Source of the DNA: Archivesica marissinica
Taxonomy: Eukaryota; Mollusca; Bivalvia; Venerida; Vesicomyidae
Assembly (NCBI GenBank): GCA_014843695.1
Contig: CM026395.1
Location: 49,396,557 to 49,460,556, forward strand
DNA: 64,000 nucleotides
Direction of reading: 5' to 3'
The position numbers and the translations under genes are program-made. This document shows, piece after piece, positions 11,530 to 23,800 of the stretch (the stretch's first letter is position 1; each line of letters begins with the position of its first letter). The notes under the pieces were generated by a model. It searched no databases and was not told where the DNA came from. It worked only from the letters and a program-made list of their open reading frames with translations.

Positions 11530-11765
11530 AATCACATTTTCAAACAACATAGATCCAGATCAGCCCCGCCGTAACACCGCATCTGATCAGGATCTATGTT
11601 GTTTGCTTTTCAGCCAAGTGTTTTAGTTTCACTATCCGAATAGCAAACAGCATAGAGTCTGATCAGAGAGCACATTCTTTGTTGTCTGATCGGAACGTGC
11701 CGTCTAATCTGGCTCTATGCTGTTTGCAAAAGTGATTTTATCTGCCGCTAGCGTGCAAAGGGTTA
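11530..11765. repeat. Double-hairpin repeat
   Basis: Two consecutive imperfect palindromes. AAACAACATAGATCCAGATCAG pairs with CTGATCAGGATCTATGTTGTTT (11534-11600), and GCAAACAGCATAGAG pairs with CTCTATGCTGTTTGC (11643-11737). Both are framed by AAAATCAC and GTGATTTTATC. Likely a foldback or MITE element. Confidence 0.6.
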
Positions 11766-11903
11766 ATACACATTACATGTACTTAGCTAATACACATAGC
11801 TAGAATTGAAGCACCAAATATTACAACTTTAACTCTTAGCATGCTGGGTATAATAATGGCTATAAATAGTTCAAATAATTGTTTGTTTTTTGGGATGTTT
11901 AAC

Positions 11904-12087
11904 CCATTCAACACTAAGTAACTGACATGGTATTTTTAGACCAATAAATGAATCAGAAAATTACATTTGGACCAGTTCATTTATCAAAATGGGTAATTTT
12001 GTCTAAAAATAGTAATAATACTGGCAAAAAGTGTGTCATGATCCGGCTCATCTGGATCCTATTTAGAGGTAGGTGATGTTGAAAGGG
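11904..12087. mobile_element. piggyBac-like MITE family H
   Basis: It begins CCCATTCAACAC, ends GATGTTGAAAGGG and is flanked by TTAA on both sides (11900-11903 and 12088-12091). TTAA target duplication and CCY-starting ends are typical of piggyBac. The other copies are 45159-45392, 45891-46128 and 58311-58543. Confidence 0.75.
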
Positions 12088-12109
12088 TTAAAGTCTGAAT
12101 CGGTATGAA

Positions 12110-12925
12110 AGTCAGCTTAGGTCATATGTACGGCGATTGTACAGCTATTATTGGTGGAGAAATACTCCAGGTGCCTCTCCGAACAGTATTGCAGGCACGG
12201 ACGGGTACCCGGGTATAACCTACCACAAGTCATCTGGATAGCTTCCTCACATGAAACAATTCGACACCCCCCAATGAGATTCGAACCTGCAATGGTGAGA
12301 GGCAAGTGACTTGATGTAAACGACCTTATACACTGGGCAACGGAGACGACGACAATTCATTAATGTTTTGTTTTAATTGTAACTGATAACTCTGGGAAAA
12401 TGCTATGGAATTTCACGACACAATTCTAATGAAATTCCATGACATATTTGACTGTTATTTTCACTTCCAGCATGCACAAACATGCATTAAACAAGTGTTT
12501 GAGCAAGAGGGTGGGTGTGTGTGTTTTACATTTATTTATCGTCGCTACCGATTGCCCATATGAGCGACGCCTCCTGAAGAGATTAGTCATTTTAGATTTT
12601 TGGAGGATAGTGCAATAATACAGATAGAGACCCATTCCAGAGTCTCCTCTGGTTCTTTTACGTGCACGGCTTAAAGCACTGACACGAGACCTCGGTTTAA
12701 AGTCCCATCTGAAAGACTGTTAATTTTATTAGGGTCAGACTGGCGATAGAACCTGCAATCCCTGGATTACCAGTCCAACGTGTTAACCACTGGACTACAG
12801 ATCTGTCTGTTAGAGCAAGAGGGTGATTTGGGAGAAGTCCATATAGTCTCCCTGAGATGCATAACTTCTCCCTATTGAGCCATTTAAGGGAGAATTTTAT
12901 TCTATATACAGGGAACGCTTGGCTA
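12110..12925. repeat. Composite repeat (SINE-C plus linked segment) with nested SINE-B
   Basis: 12110-12350 is a SINE-C copy (minus strand, class II tRNA-like head). 12350-12500 and 12826-12925 match 16740-17008 (shared ATGCTATGGAATTTCACG and GATGCATAACTTCTCCC). The whole unit is therefore a paralogue of 16527-17008, interrupted by SINE-B. Confidence 0.7.
12514..12812 (-). mobile_element. SINE-B, nested insertion with target duplication
   Basis: A near full-length SINE-B. The 13-bp target duplication GAGCAAGAGGGTG is present at 12501-12513 and 12813-12825, and the unoccupied site is visible in the paralogue near 16912 (GAGCAAAAGGGTG). This marks it as younger than the composite repeat. Confidence 0.85.
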
Positions 12926-13151
12926 AATCAACCAACTTCTCCCATGCACAGGTAAATTTTAACCTCCCCTCATTTGAAAATCTAACTTAAGCCCGGTAAT
13001 ATACTAAAGGCAACAATATAAAATAGGTTATATACATACAAATGATTTTGGTGTTTAGAAGTACACCAATAAATACGGAAACATTATCTATACATGTAGG
13101 CACTACTTGTATTATACATTTAAACAGATCATATGCAAATAATATTTAGAG

Positions 13152-13251
13152 GTTATTACGTGGCTAGTTTCAGTCTCAGGCTGATATCTCGGGTATCTAA
13201 GTTACCTCGGGTCGATAACTATGCTGATAGGAAACTAGCCACATAATAACG
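13152..13251. mobile_element. 100-bp inverted-repeat element
   Basis: TTATTACGTGGCTAGTTTC at the left end is matched by the near inverse GAAACTAGCCACATAATAAC at the right end. A tiny MITE or foldback sequence without coding capacity. The rest of 12926-13660 shows nothing I can assign. Confidence 0.6.
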
Positions 13252-13660
13252 TCTTTATTACTTTGATCTGAATTTGAATATTTCATAATCAAAATCATGC
13301 AATAGATACACGAAAACTATTGAAATATTACCACGACACCACAAACATCTGTTATCTGTCAAATTTGAAACACTGGGATGCTACAGGAAGTAAGGAAACT
13401 AGCACCGAGTGCGCATGTGTTATGATACGGCTTTTTCTGGTTGACCGTTGTATCAAACCAGCAAATGTATATTACACTGGATATCACAGCGTATCGACCT
13501 GGGTGGTACAGTATTGTGTTGTGGGCAAAAAATATGGTAGGGTAAAACTCATATCTAAGTAATAAATTATATATCTCCAGAATATCTGTAAGTGTATTGT
13601 TCAGCATATTTTATGCTTTCCAAAGAAATATAGAAGTCTATCAGTGGTACCTAGCCACTG

Positions 13661-13889
13661 TATGCGAAGTCGTTATAGCGCAGTGGATGCGCGTTCGCTT
13701 TCGGTGTGAATGGTCCGGAGTTTGAGCCCCACGAGCCGTTATGATTGTGCCCTTAGGTAAGGCATTTAAATTCCACGTTGCCTCTTCTCTCTCCCTCGTG
13801 GCGATGGATTTCATTAGGAATGAGGTCTCGTGAGTGATTAATATAAGTTGTAAGAACTTCGCAATCGAGCTAAAATAAATTTGTATAAA
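13661..13889 (+). mobile_element. SINE-A, full-length reference copy
   Basis: A tRNA-derived SINE of about 229 bp. The head has an A box (TAGCGCAGTGGATGCGC) and a B box (GAGTTTGAGCCCC). The core is TGGCGATGGATTTCATTAGG, and the tail runs through AGTGATTAATATAAGTTGTA to AAATAAATTTGTATAAA. The flanking target duplication CTAGCCACTG lies at 13651-13660 and 13890-13899. Confidence 0.88.
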
Positions 13890-14110
13890 CTAGCCACTGC
13901 GGACTCAAGCTGTCAGTGACGTCATTTATGACATCATTTATTGTCGTCTAACCACAACATTCTAACGACGCCATTTAACGCACGGTTGCAGCGTTTTCAG
14001 TTAAAAATAAAAATAATTATTTATTAGTAGTTAGTGCCAGTCGTACTGCTATTGCTTTCAATGTTTGTCTCAAAGTTGAAATCGTATCTATCAATTGGTA
14101 GCATAATGGT

Positions 14111-14222
14111 GTATTTTATTCTAGCTCGAATGCGAAACAAGTTCTTACAACTTATATTAATCACACTTTAAATGCCTTGCCTATGGGCACAATTGTAACG
14201 GCAACAGCTGTGCGCGAATGGT
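14111..14222 (-). mobile_element. SINE-A, centre deleted
   Basis: The tail (CGAATGCGAAACAAGTTCTT) is followed directly by the AAATGCCTTGCC and GGGCACAATTGT segment, so the core block is missing. The head is degraded. Confidence 0.6.
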
Positions 14223-14529
14223 GTATTGTACTTTCATTAATTTGATCATACACTACCACAAACAAATATCTTCTTAATATTAGAAATATACACAGATAAA
14301 ATATATAATATATATTTAGGCACATAGTTCAGGCTATACGACGATGAACAGTTATGACAATTTTGGATTGAGATCTCATTTACTGGGTGATGCACATCAA
14401 AATACAAATATGTGATCATTTTCGCACCATATCTGCTGAAATCGTGGAGATGCACAAAGTGTTTCAAACCACTAGCTGTCAGCCAAAGGGCTAAGACAAT
14501 AGTTCCATTTCTAAACTATACAGGCAGGG

Positions 14530-14865
14530 CCCTCATGAGCCCTCATTCTAGAGGGCGACTTGGGCGAAATAGTCACCCTAGGGACCCTGACTTCGCCCCC
14601 TAGGTGCCCCACTTCTCCCTAAAAAAAAATATTTAAAATAAAAAAAATTAAAAAAAAAAGATTTTCATACAAGATTTTGTCCAGTAAGATCACACTGGCC
14701 CATTATAAAGCACTGCTATTCAAATGTTGTATTCAATGGTCATACTGTGTATTTTAATTTTTAACCCTATTTTGCTGAAATTTATTAAAGAACACCATTT
14801 AAGGACACAATCGCGCGCTTTCTCACTTCTCCCAACAAATCTGACCTAGAATGAGCCCTGTGTAA
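14530..14865. repeat. Dispersed repeat family J
   Basis: The left part (GGGACCCTGACTTC, then A-rich) recurs at 59160-59220. The right part (CATTATAAAGCACTGCT through TGCTGAAATTTATTAAA to CAATCGCGCGCTTTCTCAC) recurs around 27240-27690. No open frame or termini are recognised. Confidence 0.6.
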
Positions 14866-14963
14866 CCATGGCATCACACAGATATCACATTGATCTCGTG
14901 AATGACTAGATATGATACAACCTTTGACATTTTCTGTGAGGTTTGGATAAACTGGCTTTGAAC

Positions 14964-15226
14964 TACATTTTTAAATTTTTTTTAAAGTTTATTTAACGTC
15001 GCTACCGGTTGCCCATTTTAGTGACGGGCAGTTTACCTAACAACACCTGTCCTGGGCAGGCTCCAGCGTTTAACCAGTACTTGGTGCACCAACCGCCTTA
15101 AGAAACTGCCAACTTTTTTATATAAATGAGACACGGTCTGAGCGGGGCTCGAACAAGTGACCATCAGTGATGATTGGTTAGTGGTATACGAGCCAGCGAC
15201 CGTAACCACACGACAACGGAGGCGGA
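14964..15226 (-). mobile_element. SINE-D
   Basis: The minus-strand head resembles a class II (Leu/Ser-type) tRNA. The body includes GGCAGTTTCTTAAGGCGG and GGACAGGTGTTGTTAGG. A short CTTTGAAC duplication flanks it (14956-14963 and 15227-15234). The second copy is at 60725-60987. Confidence 0.75.
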
Positions 15227-16526
15227 CTTTGAACGTCATTCAATTTCTTTACCTTTTAGTTAGGTAACCATTTGCATGCTGGGTAAAATAAAGGCTATTA
15301 ATACATTTAGTTCAAACAATTGAAACAGACAATTCATTAATGTGTTTTTTCTTCTTTGTAACTGGAAATTGAAACTGCACGACATATTAAACTGTTTATT
15401 TTCACTGATAGCTTGCAAAGAGTTAAATTTAGGAACTAAGGTCTGCACATCGGACATGTGTATTTACTAATGTTGATCCGTTTCAATGTACGGTCAGCTA
15501 AAACATTTATTTTACAATGATTGCGAACAACTTATAGTAATCACTCAAGCTGACGCGGATGTAAGTGTTTATATGGTCGTACATGTGTGATGAAACTGCA
15601 GTACCAGGAGAAAACTATTCTGTCTGATCTGGCGACCACCGTACTATCTCATAATTCAACTGACTCCGTTTATGTCAAATTTCGGTTAGTCAAATTTTTC
15701 GTTATATCAGATTTATGTTTTGGTCCCTTCAGTACAAATAGTCAGTATTTCATACTTGTGATGTCAAAGTGTCAGCTTGTCGCCGAAGTACGACCTTCAT
15801 TTGGCAAATTCACCTGATCAAAGATGCACCGTGCCTGAGCAAACAATCGATAAAGATAGTTGAAGGTGTTTACCGTGACAGCAATTACAATATGTTCACT
15901 ACAGGTACACACTTATGCCACTTAACCAATAGTTTGATAAACGGCTCATCGTAATAATTACATTTGTATAATTAATCAGTTGTTTTGACTTTAACTTTAA
16001 TTTGTCAATAATTAGTGCAAAATGACATGCTTAACAGAATATTAAATACGATATTTCCAGGGCTTCTAAAATATCATATTTTTTATCATGTCATGGCTGT
16101 AACAGACAATGAATGACAACTTGGAAAATAATTTATTATGGGACAAATTTAATAACGGGTAAGGCTTATGATCTACGGGAAACATCATGTTGGGAAATAT
16201 GGTCAATATCCGTTATGTCAAACTTCGGTTATGTCAAAGTATTTTGTTTGGTCCGACGTAATTCGACATAACGGATGTAGACTGTATATTGGTGCATCTG
16301 TTAGTTTTACGACTACTGTATAAATATATATGGGAATGGATAATGGCGTGAAGAGGCACTTCCATGTGGGAATAATATGTGACCAGCTACAAAATCAACA
16401 ATATCAGTGACAAATATTCTTCAGATCTGTAAAGAACTTATAAATAAAATATATGGAGTATTTGTCAGATATTTCTCCCTTTTGTGAAGGTCAGACAATG
16501 TTTGTTTGTTTTGGGATTTCATATGG
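15227..16526. other. Gene-free stretch with TGACATAACGG-type words
   Basis: A SINE-E scrap lies at about 15599-15650. TTATGTCAAATTTCGGTTA at about 15670 and CGTTATGTCAAACTTCGG at about 16210, with an inverse TTCGACATAACGGATG near 16262, suggest the ends of one or two pogo/mariner-like MITEs. No gene is recognised. Confidence 0.45.
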
Positions 16527-17008
16527 CACCATCAGCTTAGGTAATAACCGTAACATGATGACTTCCAAGCTATTATTGGTGGAGGCAGATCCTAGAGACA
16601 CCTCTGAGCAGTTTTTCAAGGGCACCTGGGTAGAGCCAGCTGAAATCATTCAACACCCCCAGTGGGATTTGAACCAGCAATGGTGAGGGGCAAGTGATTT
16701 GAGTCATCAACCGTAACCACTCAGCCACAGAGGCCATTTCAAATAATTGTAGATGACGACAATTCATTAATACGTTTTGTAACTGATAACTCTGGAAATA
16801 TGCTATGGAATTTCACGGCACAATTCTAATGAAATTCCATGACATATTGAACTGTTATTTTCACTGCCAGCGTGCACAGAGTTAATCACAAACATGCATT
16901 AAACAAGTGTTTGAGCAAAAGGGTGGCGTGGGAGAAGAGCATATAGTCTCCCTGAGATGCATAGCTTCTCCCTATTGAGACATTTAAGGGAGAAGTTTAT
17001 TCTATAGA
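16527..17008. repeat. Composite repeat, uninterrupted paralogue
   Basis: A SINE-C copy (16527-16735, minus strand) is followed by the same downstream segment as 12350-12925. It lacks the SINE-B insertion and so preserves the pre-insertion arrangement. Confidence 0.7.
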
Positions 17009-17139
17009 ACATACAGTATACATGAATCTGCAGGTAGCAAGAAACCAGTTGGCCTCATAAGCAGGGCTTTGAACCAACATTACTAGAATGATGTCACCTA
17101 ACAATAACGAATTTGACAATTTCTTAAATTGGGCCACAT

Positions 17140-20100
17140 CACGACATCAACTATGTCACATCACGACATCAACTATGTCACATCACGACATCAACTATGT
17201 CACAGCATGACACAACATAACCTGCATCACATCACGACATCAACTATGTCACAGCATGACACAACATAACCTGCATCACATCACGACATCAACTATGTCA
17301 CAGCATGACACAACATAACCTGCATCACATCACGACATCAACTATGTCACAGCATGACACAACATAACCTGCATCACATCACGACATCAACTATGTCACA
17401 TCACGACATCAACTATGTCACATCACGACATCAACTATGTCACAGCATGACACAACATAACCTGCATCACATCACGACATCAACTATGTCACAGCATGAC
17501 ACAACATAACCTGCATCACATCACGACATCAACTATGTCACAGCATGACACAACATAACCTGCATCACATCACGACATCAACTATGTCACAGCATGACAC
17601 AACATAACCTGCATCACATCACGACATCAACAATGTCACAGCATGACACAACATAACCTGCATCACATCACGACATCAACTATGTCACAGCATGACACAA
17701 CATAACCTGCATCACAGCATGACACAACATAACCTGCATCACAGCATGACACAACATAACCTGCATCACAGCACGACACAACATAAACTGCATCACAGCA
17801 TGACACAACATAACCTGCATCACAGCATGACACAACATAACCTGCATCACAGCATGACATCAACTATGTCACAGCATGACACAACATAACCTGCATCACA
17901 GCATGACACAACATAAACCTGCATCACAGCATGACACAACATAACCTGCATCACAGCATGACATCAACTATGTCACAGCATGACACAACATAACCTGCAT
18001 CACAGCATGACACAACATAACCTGCATCACAGCATGACACAACATAACCTGCATCACAGCATGACACAACATAAACTGCATCACATCACGACATCAACTA
18101 TGTCACAGCATGACACAACATAACCTGCATCACATCACGACATCAACTATGTCACAGCATGACACAACATAACCTGCATCACAGCATGACACAACATAAC
18201 CTGCATCACAGCATGACATCAACTATGTCACAGCATGACACAACATAACCTGCATCACAGCATGACACAACATAACCTGCATCACAGCATGACACAACAT
18301 AACCTGCATCACAGCATGACACAACATAAACTGCATCACATCACGACATCAACTATGTCACAGCATGACACAACATAACCTGCATCACATCACGACATCA
18401 ACTATGTCACAGCATGACACAACATAAACTGCATCACAGCATGACACAACATAACCTGCATCACAGCATGACACAACATAAACTGCATCACAGCGCGACA
18501 CAACATAAACTGCATCACAGCATGACACAACATAAACTACATCACAGCGCGACACAACATAAACTGCATCACAGCATGACACAACATAACCTGCATCACA
18601 CAACATAACCTGCATCACAGCATGACACAACATAAACTGCATCACAGCATGACACAACATAACCTGCATCACAGCATGACACAACATAAACTGCATCACA
18701 GCATGTCACAACATAAACTGCATCACAGCATGACACAACATAACCTGCATCACAGCATGACACAACATAAACTGCATCACAGCGCGACACAACATAAACT
18801 GCATCACAGCATGACACAACATAACCTGCATCACAGCATGACACAACATAAACTGCATCACAGCGCGACACAACATAAACTGCATCACACAACATAAACT
18901 GCATCACAGCATGACACAACATAACCTGCATCACAGCATGACACAACATAAACTGCATCACAGCATGACACAACATAAACTGCATCACAGCGCGACACAA
19001 CATAAACTGCATCACATCATGACACAACATAAACTGCATCACAGCATGACACAACATAACCTGCATCACAGCATGACACAACATAACCTGCATCACAGCA
19101 TGACACAACATAAACTGCATCACAGCATGACACAACATAAACTGCATCACAGCATGACACAACATAACCTGCATCACAGCATGACACAACATAACCTGCA
19201 TCACAGCATGACACAACATAACCTGCATCACAGCATGACACAACATAACCTGCATCACAGCATGACACAACATAAACTGCATCACAGCATGACACAACAT
19301 AACCTGCATCACAGCATGACACAACATAAACTGCATCACAGCGCGACACAACATAAACTGCATCACAGCATGACACAACATAAACTGCATCACAGCGCGA
19401 CACAACATAAACTGCATCACATCATGACACAACATAAACTGCATCACAGCATGACACAACATAACCTGCATCACAGCATGACACAACATAACCTGCATCA
19501 CAGCATGACACAACATAAACTGCATCACAGCATGACACAACATAAACTGCATCACAGCATGACACAACATAACCTGCATCACAGCATGACACAACATAAC
19601 CTGCATCACAGCATGACACAACATAACCTGCATCACAGCATGACATAACATAACCTGCATCACAGCATGACACAACATAAACTGCATCACAGCATGACAC
19701 AACATCAACTGCGTCACAGTGCGATACAACATCAACTGCATGACAGCATGACATAACATCAACTGCATCACAGCATGATACAACATCAACTGTGTCACAG
19801 CATGACACAACATCAACCGCGTCACAGCATGACACAACATAAACTGCGTCACAGCATGACACAACATCAACTGGGTCACAGCGCGACACAACATCAACTG
19901 CGTCACAGCATGACATAACATCAACTGCATCACAGCATGACACAACATCAACTGCGTCACAGTGCGATACAACATCAACTGCATCACAGCATGACATAAT
20001 ATCAACTGCATCACAGCATGACACAACATCAACTGCGTCACAGTGCGATACAACATCAACTGCGTCACAGCATGACACAACAGCAACTGGGTCACAGCAT

Positions 20101-20575
20101 GACATAACATCAACTGCGTCACAGCATGACACAACATAAACTGCATCACAGCATGACACAACATCAACTGGGTCACAGCATGACATAACATCAACTGCGT
20201 CACAGCATGACATAGCATCAACTGGGTCACAGCATGACATACCATCAACTGGGTCACAGCATGACATAACATCAACTGCATCACAATGCATCATCAATTG
20301 TGTCACAGTGCGATACAACATCAATTGCGTCACAGTGCGATACAACATCAATTGCGTCACAGTACGATACAACATTAATTGCATCACAGTGCGATACAAC
20401 ATCAATTGCGTCACAGTGCGATACAACATCAATTGCGTCACAGTGCGATACAACATCAATTGCGTCACAGTGCGATACAACATTAATTGTGTCACAGTGC
20501 GGCACAACATTAATTGCGTCACAGTGCGGCACAACATCAATTGCGTCACAGTGCGATACAACATCAATTGTGTAA
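17140..20575 (-). repeat. 27-bp minisatellite just past the ABHD stop codon
   Basis: About 3.4 kb of 27-bp units (plus-strand core CATGACACAACATAACCTGC then ATCACAG). Three zones are visible: 17140-17700 alternates with a CACGACATCAACTATGT variant, 17700-19690 is nearly homogeneous, and 19690-20575 is diverged (GCGTCACAGTGCGATACAAC). It begins 78 bp beyond the stop codon, so it probably lies in the 3' UTR or immediate flank. The minus (sense) strand is rich in U and G (TTATGTTGTGTCATG). As 27 is a multiple of three, open frames of hundreds of codons exist on both strands and are artefacts. Confidence 0.95.
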
Positions 20576-20652
20576 CCAATTATTCAACAACGATCGCTAT
20601 CAATATTACATTTATGTGAAACAAACAATATCCTCTAGGTGTTTATCAAACA

Positions 20653-20832
20653 TCAAACTTGTGTAAAAGGATAGTTCTCTAGATCACTTTCAGTCTTTGC
20701 TCTTTTTATTTCTGCCTGTACTGTTATAGCATTGTCAGCATGTTTGTCCATGGTATCTAAATACTGGTTAAGCAAGATGTTGAAGTTTTCGGCTTTATCC
20801 GCATATACGTGATGGCCTGCACCAACAATTAT
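20653..20832 (-). CDS. ABHD4: ABHD-like exon 6 (catalytic His, stop codon)
   Basis: Using the most 3' of 18 repeated acceptors (TTTTCAG|ATAATT), 180 bp encode residues 325-383 and TGA at 20653-20655. It begins IIVGAGHHVYADKAENFNIL with His331 and the HX4D Asp336, and continues with a charged C-terminal extension (EIKRAKTESDLENYPFTQV). Using any upstream acceptor would insert 19 to 323 residues in frame. No canonical AATAAA is seen before the 27-bp array; CATAAA occurs at about 20609-20614. Confidence 0.9.
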   Translation of the reverse strand: MIVGAGHHVYADKAENFNILLNQYLDTMDKHADNAITVQAEIKRAKTESDLENYPFTQV

Positions 20833-23800
20833 CTGAAAACAACACCAAGCTTTATCCGCATATACGTGATGGCCTGCACCAACAATTATCTGAAAACAAC
20901 ACCAAGCTTTATCCGCATATACGTGATGGCCTGCACCAACAATTATCTGAAAACAACACCAAGCTTTATCCGCATATACGTGATGGCCTGCACCAACAAT
21001 TATCTGAAAACAACACCAAGCTTTATCCGCATATACGTGATGGCCTGCACCAACAATTATCTGAAAACAACACCAAGCTTTATCCGCATATACGTGATGG
21101 CCTGCACCAACAATTATCTGAAAACAACACCAAGCTTTATCCGCATATACGTGATGGCCTGCACCAACAATTATCTGAAAACAACACCAAGCTTTATCCG
21201 CATATACGTGATGGCCTGCACCAACAATTATCTGAAAACAACACCAAGCTTTATCCGCATATACGTGATGGCCTGCACCAACAATTATCTGAAAACAACA
21301 CCAAGCTTTATCCGCATATACGTGATGGCCTGCACCAACAATTATCTGAAAACAACACCAAGCTTTATCCGCATATACGTGATGGCCTGCACCAACAATT
21401 ATCTGAAAACAACACCAAGCTTTATCCGCATATACGTGATGGCCTGCACCAACAATTATCTGAAAACAACACCAAGCTTTATCCGCATATACGTGATGGC
21501 CTGCACCAACAATTATCTGAAAACAACACCAAGCTTTATCCGCATATACGTGATGGCCTGCACCAACAATTATCTGAAAACAACACCAAGCTTTATCCGC
21601 ATATACGTGATGACCTGCACCAACAATTATCTGAAAACAACACCAAGCTTTATCCGCATATACGTGATGGCCTGCACCAACAATTATCTGAAAACAACAC
21701 CAAGCTTTATCCGCATATACGTGATGACCTGCACCAACAATTATCTGAAAACAACACCAAGCTTTATCCGCATATACGTGATGACCTGCACCAACAATTA
21801 TCTAAAGACAACACCAAAGAATGCAGTCATCCTAATGACATCCCCTTAGAAATGACATTTCAATTTTCCTTCAATACACTAGCTTCTAGTACATTTTTTT
21901 CTAGGTCTTTTCCTAAGTTATACTGTCCGATTAGCACTCGCTTCTCACCAATGCAACCCGGGTTCGATCCTCGGACCGGGAAGTATGTGAGATGGTATGG
22001 TGGTCGCCAGATCAGACAGGTGGGTTTTCTCAAGGTACTCCGGTTTACTCCCACATGAAAGACCACATATACGCTTTCATCCAGAGTGATTAATATAAGT
22101 TACTTGCTTCGCAATCGTTGTAAAATACTGTCGAACAATCAATTTCTGTTTATGATTCGCAGGTCCGTTCTCCTTCTATTTAGGGACACACTCAACATCG
22201 ATGCAATCAACCCAGAAGAGAGGCAATATGGAATTTAAGAGCACACCCGAGAGCGAACCCGAGTGGCCTCTCACACCCGAGGAGCGAACCCGAGCAGCCT
22301 CTCATACCCGAAGAGCGAACCCGAGTGGTCTCTCACACCCGAAAAGAGCGAACCCGAGCAGGCTCTCATGGCCTCTCACACCTGAAGAGCGAACCCGAGC
22401 AGCCCCTCACACCCGAAAAGCGAACCCGAGCGGTCTCTCACACCCGAAAAGAGCGAACCCGAGCAGGCTCTCATGGCCTCTCACACCCAAAGAGCGAACA
22501 CGAGCAGCCCCTTACACCCGAAGAGCGAACCCGAGTGGCCTCTCACACCCGAAGAGTGAACCCGAGCGGCCTCTCACACCCGAAGAGTGAACCCGAGCGG
22601 CCTCTCACACACGAAGAGCGAACCCGAGCGGCCTCTCACACCCGAAGAGTGAACCCGAGCGGCCTCTCACACCCGAAGAGTGAACCCGAGCTGGTCTCTC
22701 ACACACGAAGAGCGAACCCGAGCGGCCTCTCACACCCGAAGAGTGAACCCGAGCGGCCTCTCACACCCGAAGAGTGAACCCGAGCGGCCTCTCACACCCG
22801 AAGAGTGAACCCGAGCTGGTCTCTCACACACGAAGAGCGAACCCGAGCGGCCTATCACACCCGAAGAGCAAACCCGAGCGGCCTCTCACACCCGAAGAGC
22901 GAACATGCTACCATAAATATTATTTACTTACTGCAATGACGAGGTCTGAATATAATGGTGACACATCTCATGGTCAAACCCATTTGTGTACCGCTATTTT
23001 ATTAGTATGTCTGATTGTTCTGGATTTTATTTGATTGTGTTTATAGTTTTTTTGAGGTTTAACGTCACACCAACAGCTTAGGTCATATAGCGACTCTCCA
23101 GCTAGTATTGGCTCCTCCGAGCAGTATTTCAGACATGGGCGGGCACCCGGGTAGAACCACCGGCCTACTGCAAGCCAGCTGGATAGCTTCCTCACTTGAA
23201 ATAAATTGACACCCACAGTGGGATTCAAACCTACAGTGGTGAGGGGCAAGTGATTAGAAGTCAGCGACCTTAACCACTCGGCCACGGAGGCCCCATTTTT
23301 ACTTGTATGATATATATTCAATATTAAACTACGCAAGTCAAATGTCTAACTTAATCGAGATTGTTACTAACCTAATGGAGATTGCTACTAACCTAATGGA
23401 GATTGTTACTAACCTAATGGAGGTTGTTACTAACCTAATGGAGAATGTTACTAACATAATGGAGGTTGTTACTAACCTAATGGAGGTTGTTACTAACCTA
23501 ATGGAGGTTGCTACTAACCTAATCGAGGTTGTTACTAACTTAATGGAGGTTGTTACTAACTTAATGGAGGTTGTTACTAACTTAATGGAGGTTGTTACTA
23601 ACCTAATGGAGATTGTTACTAACCTAATGGAGGTTGCTACTAACCTAATGGAGGTTGTTACTAACTAAATGGAGATTGTTACTAACTTAATGGAGATTGT
23701 TACTAACCTAATGGAGGTTGCTACTAACCTAATGGAGGTTGTTACTAACCTAATGGAGGTTGTTACTAACCTAATGGAGGGAGGTTGTTACTAACCTAAT

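Noticed and set aside
17140..20575. Possible CRISPR-like array
   Set aside because: Units are contiguous with no unique spacers, and the genome is clearly animal. The same applies to the other arrays.
18596..20579. Minus-strand open frames of 562 and 385 codons
   Set aside because: They arise from the 27-bp array (nine codons per unit). Overlapping frames on both strands are open simultaneously.
20809..21849. 346-codon plus-strand frame of 19-residue repeats
   Set aside because: It is the antisense reading of the repeated acceptor and exon-6 start. The meaningful frame is on the minus strand.
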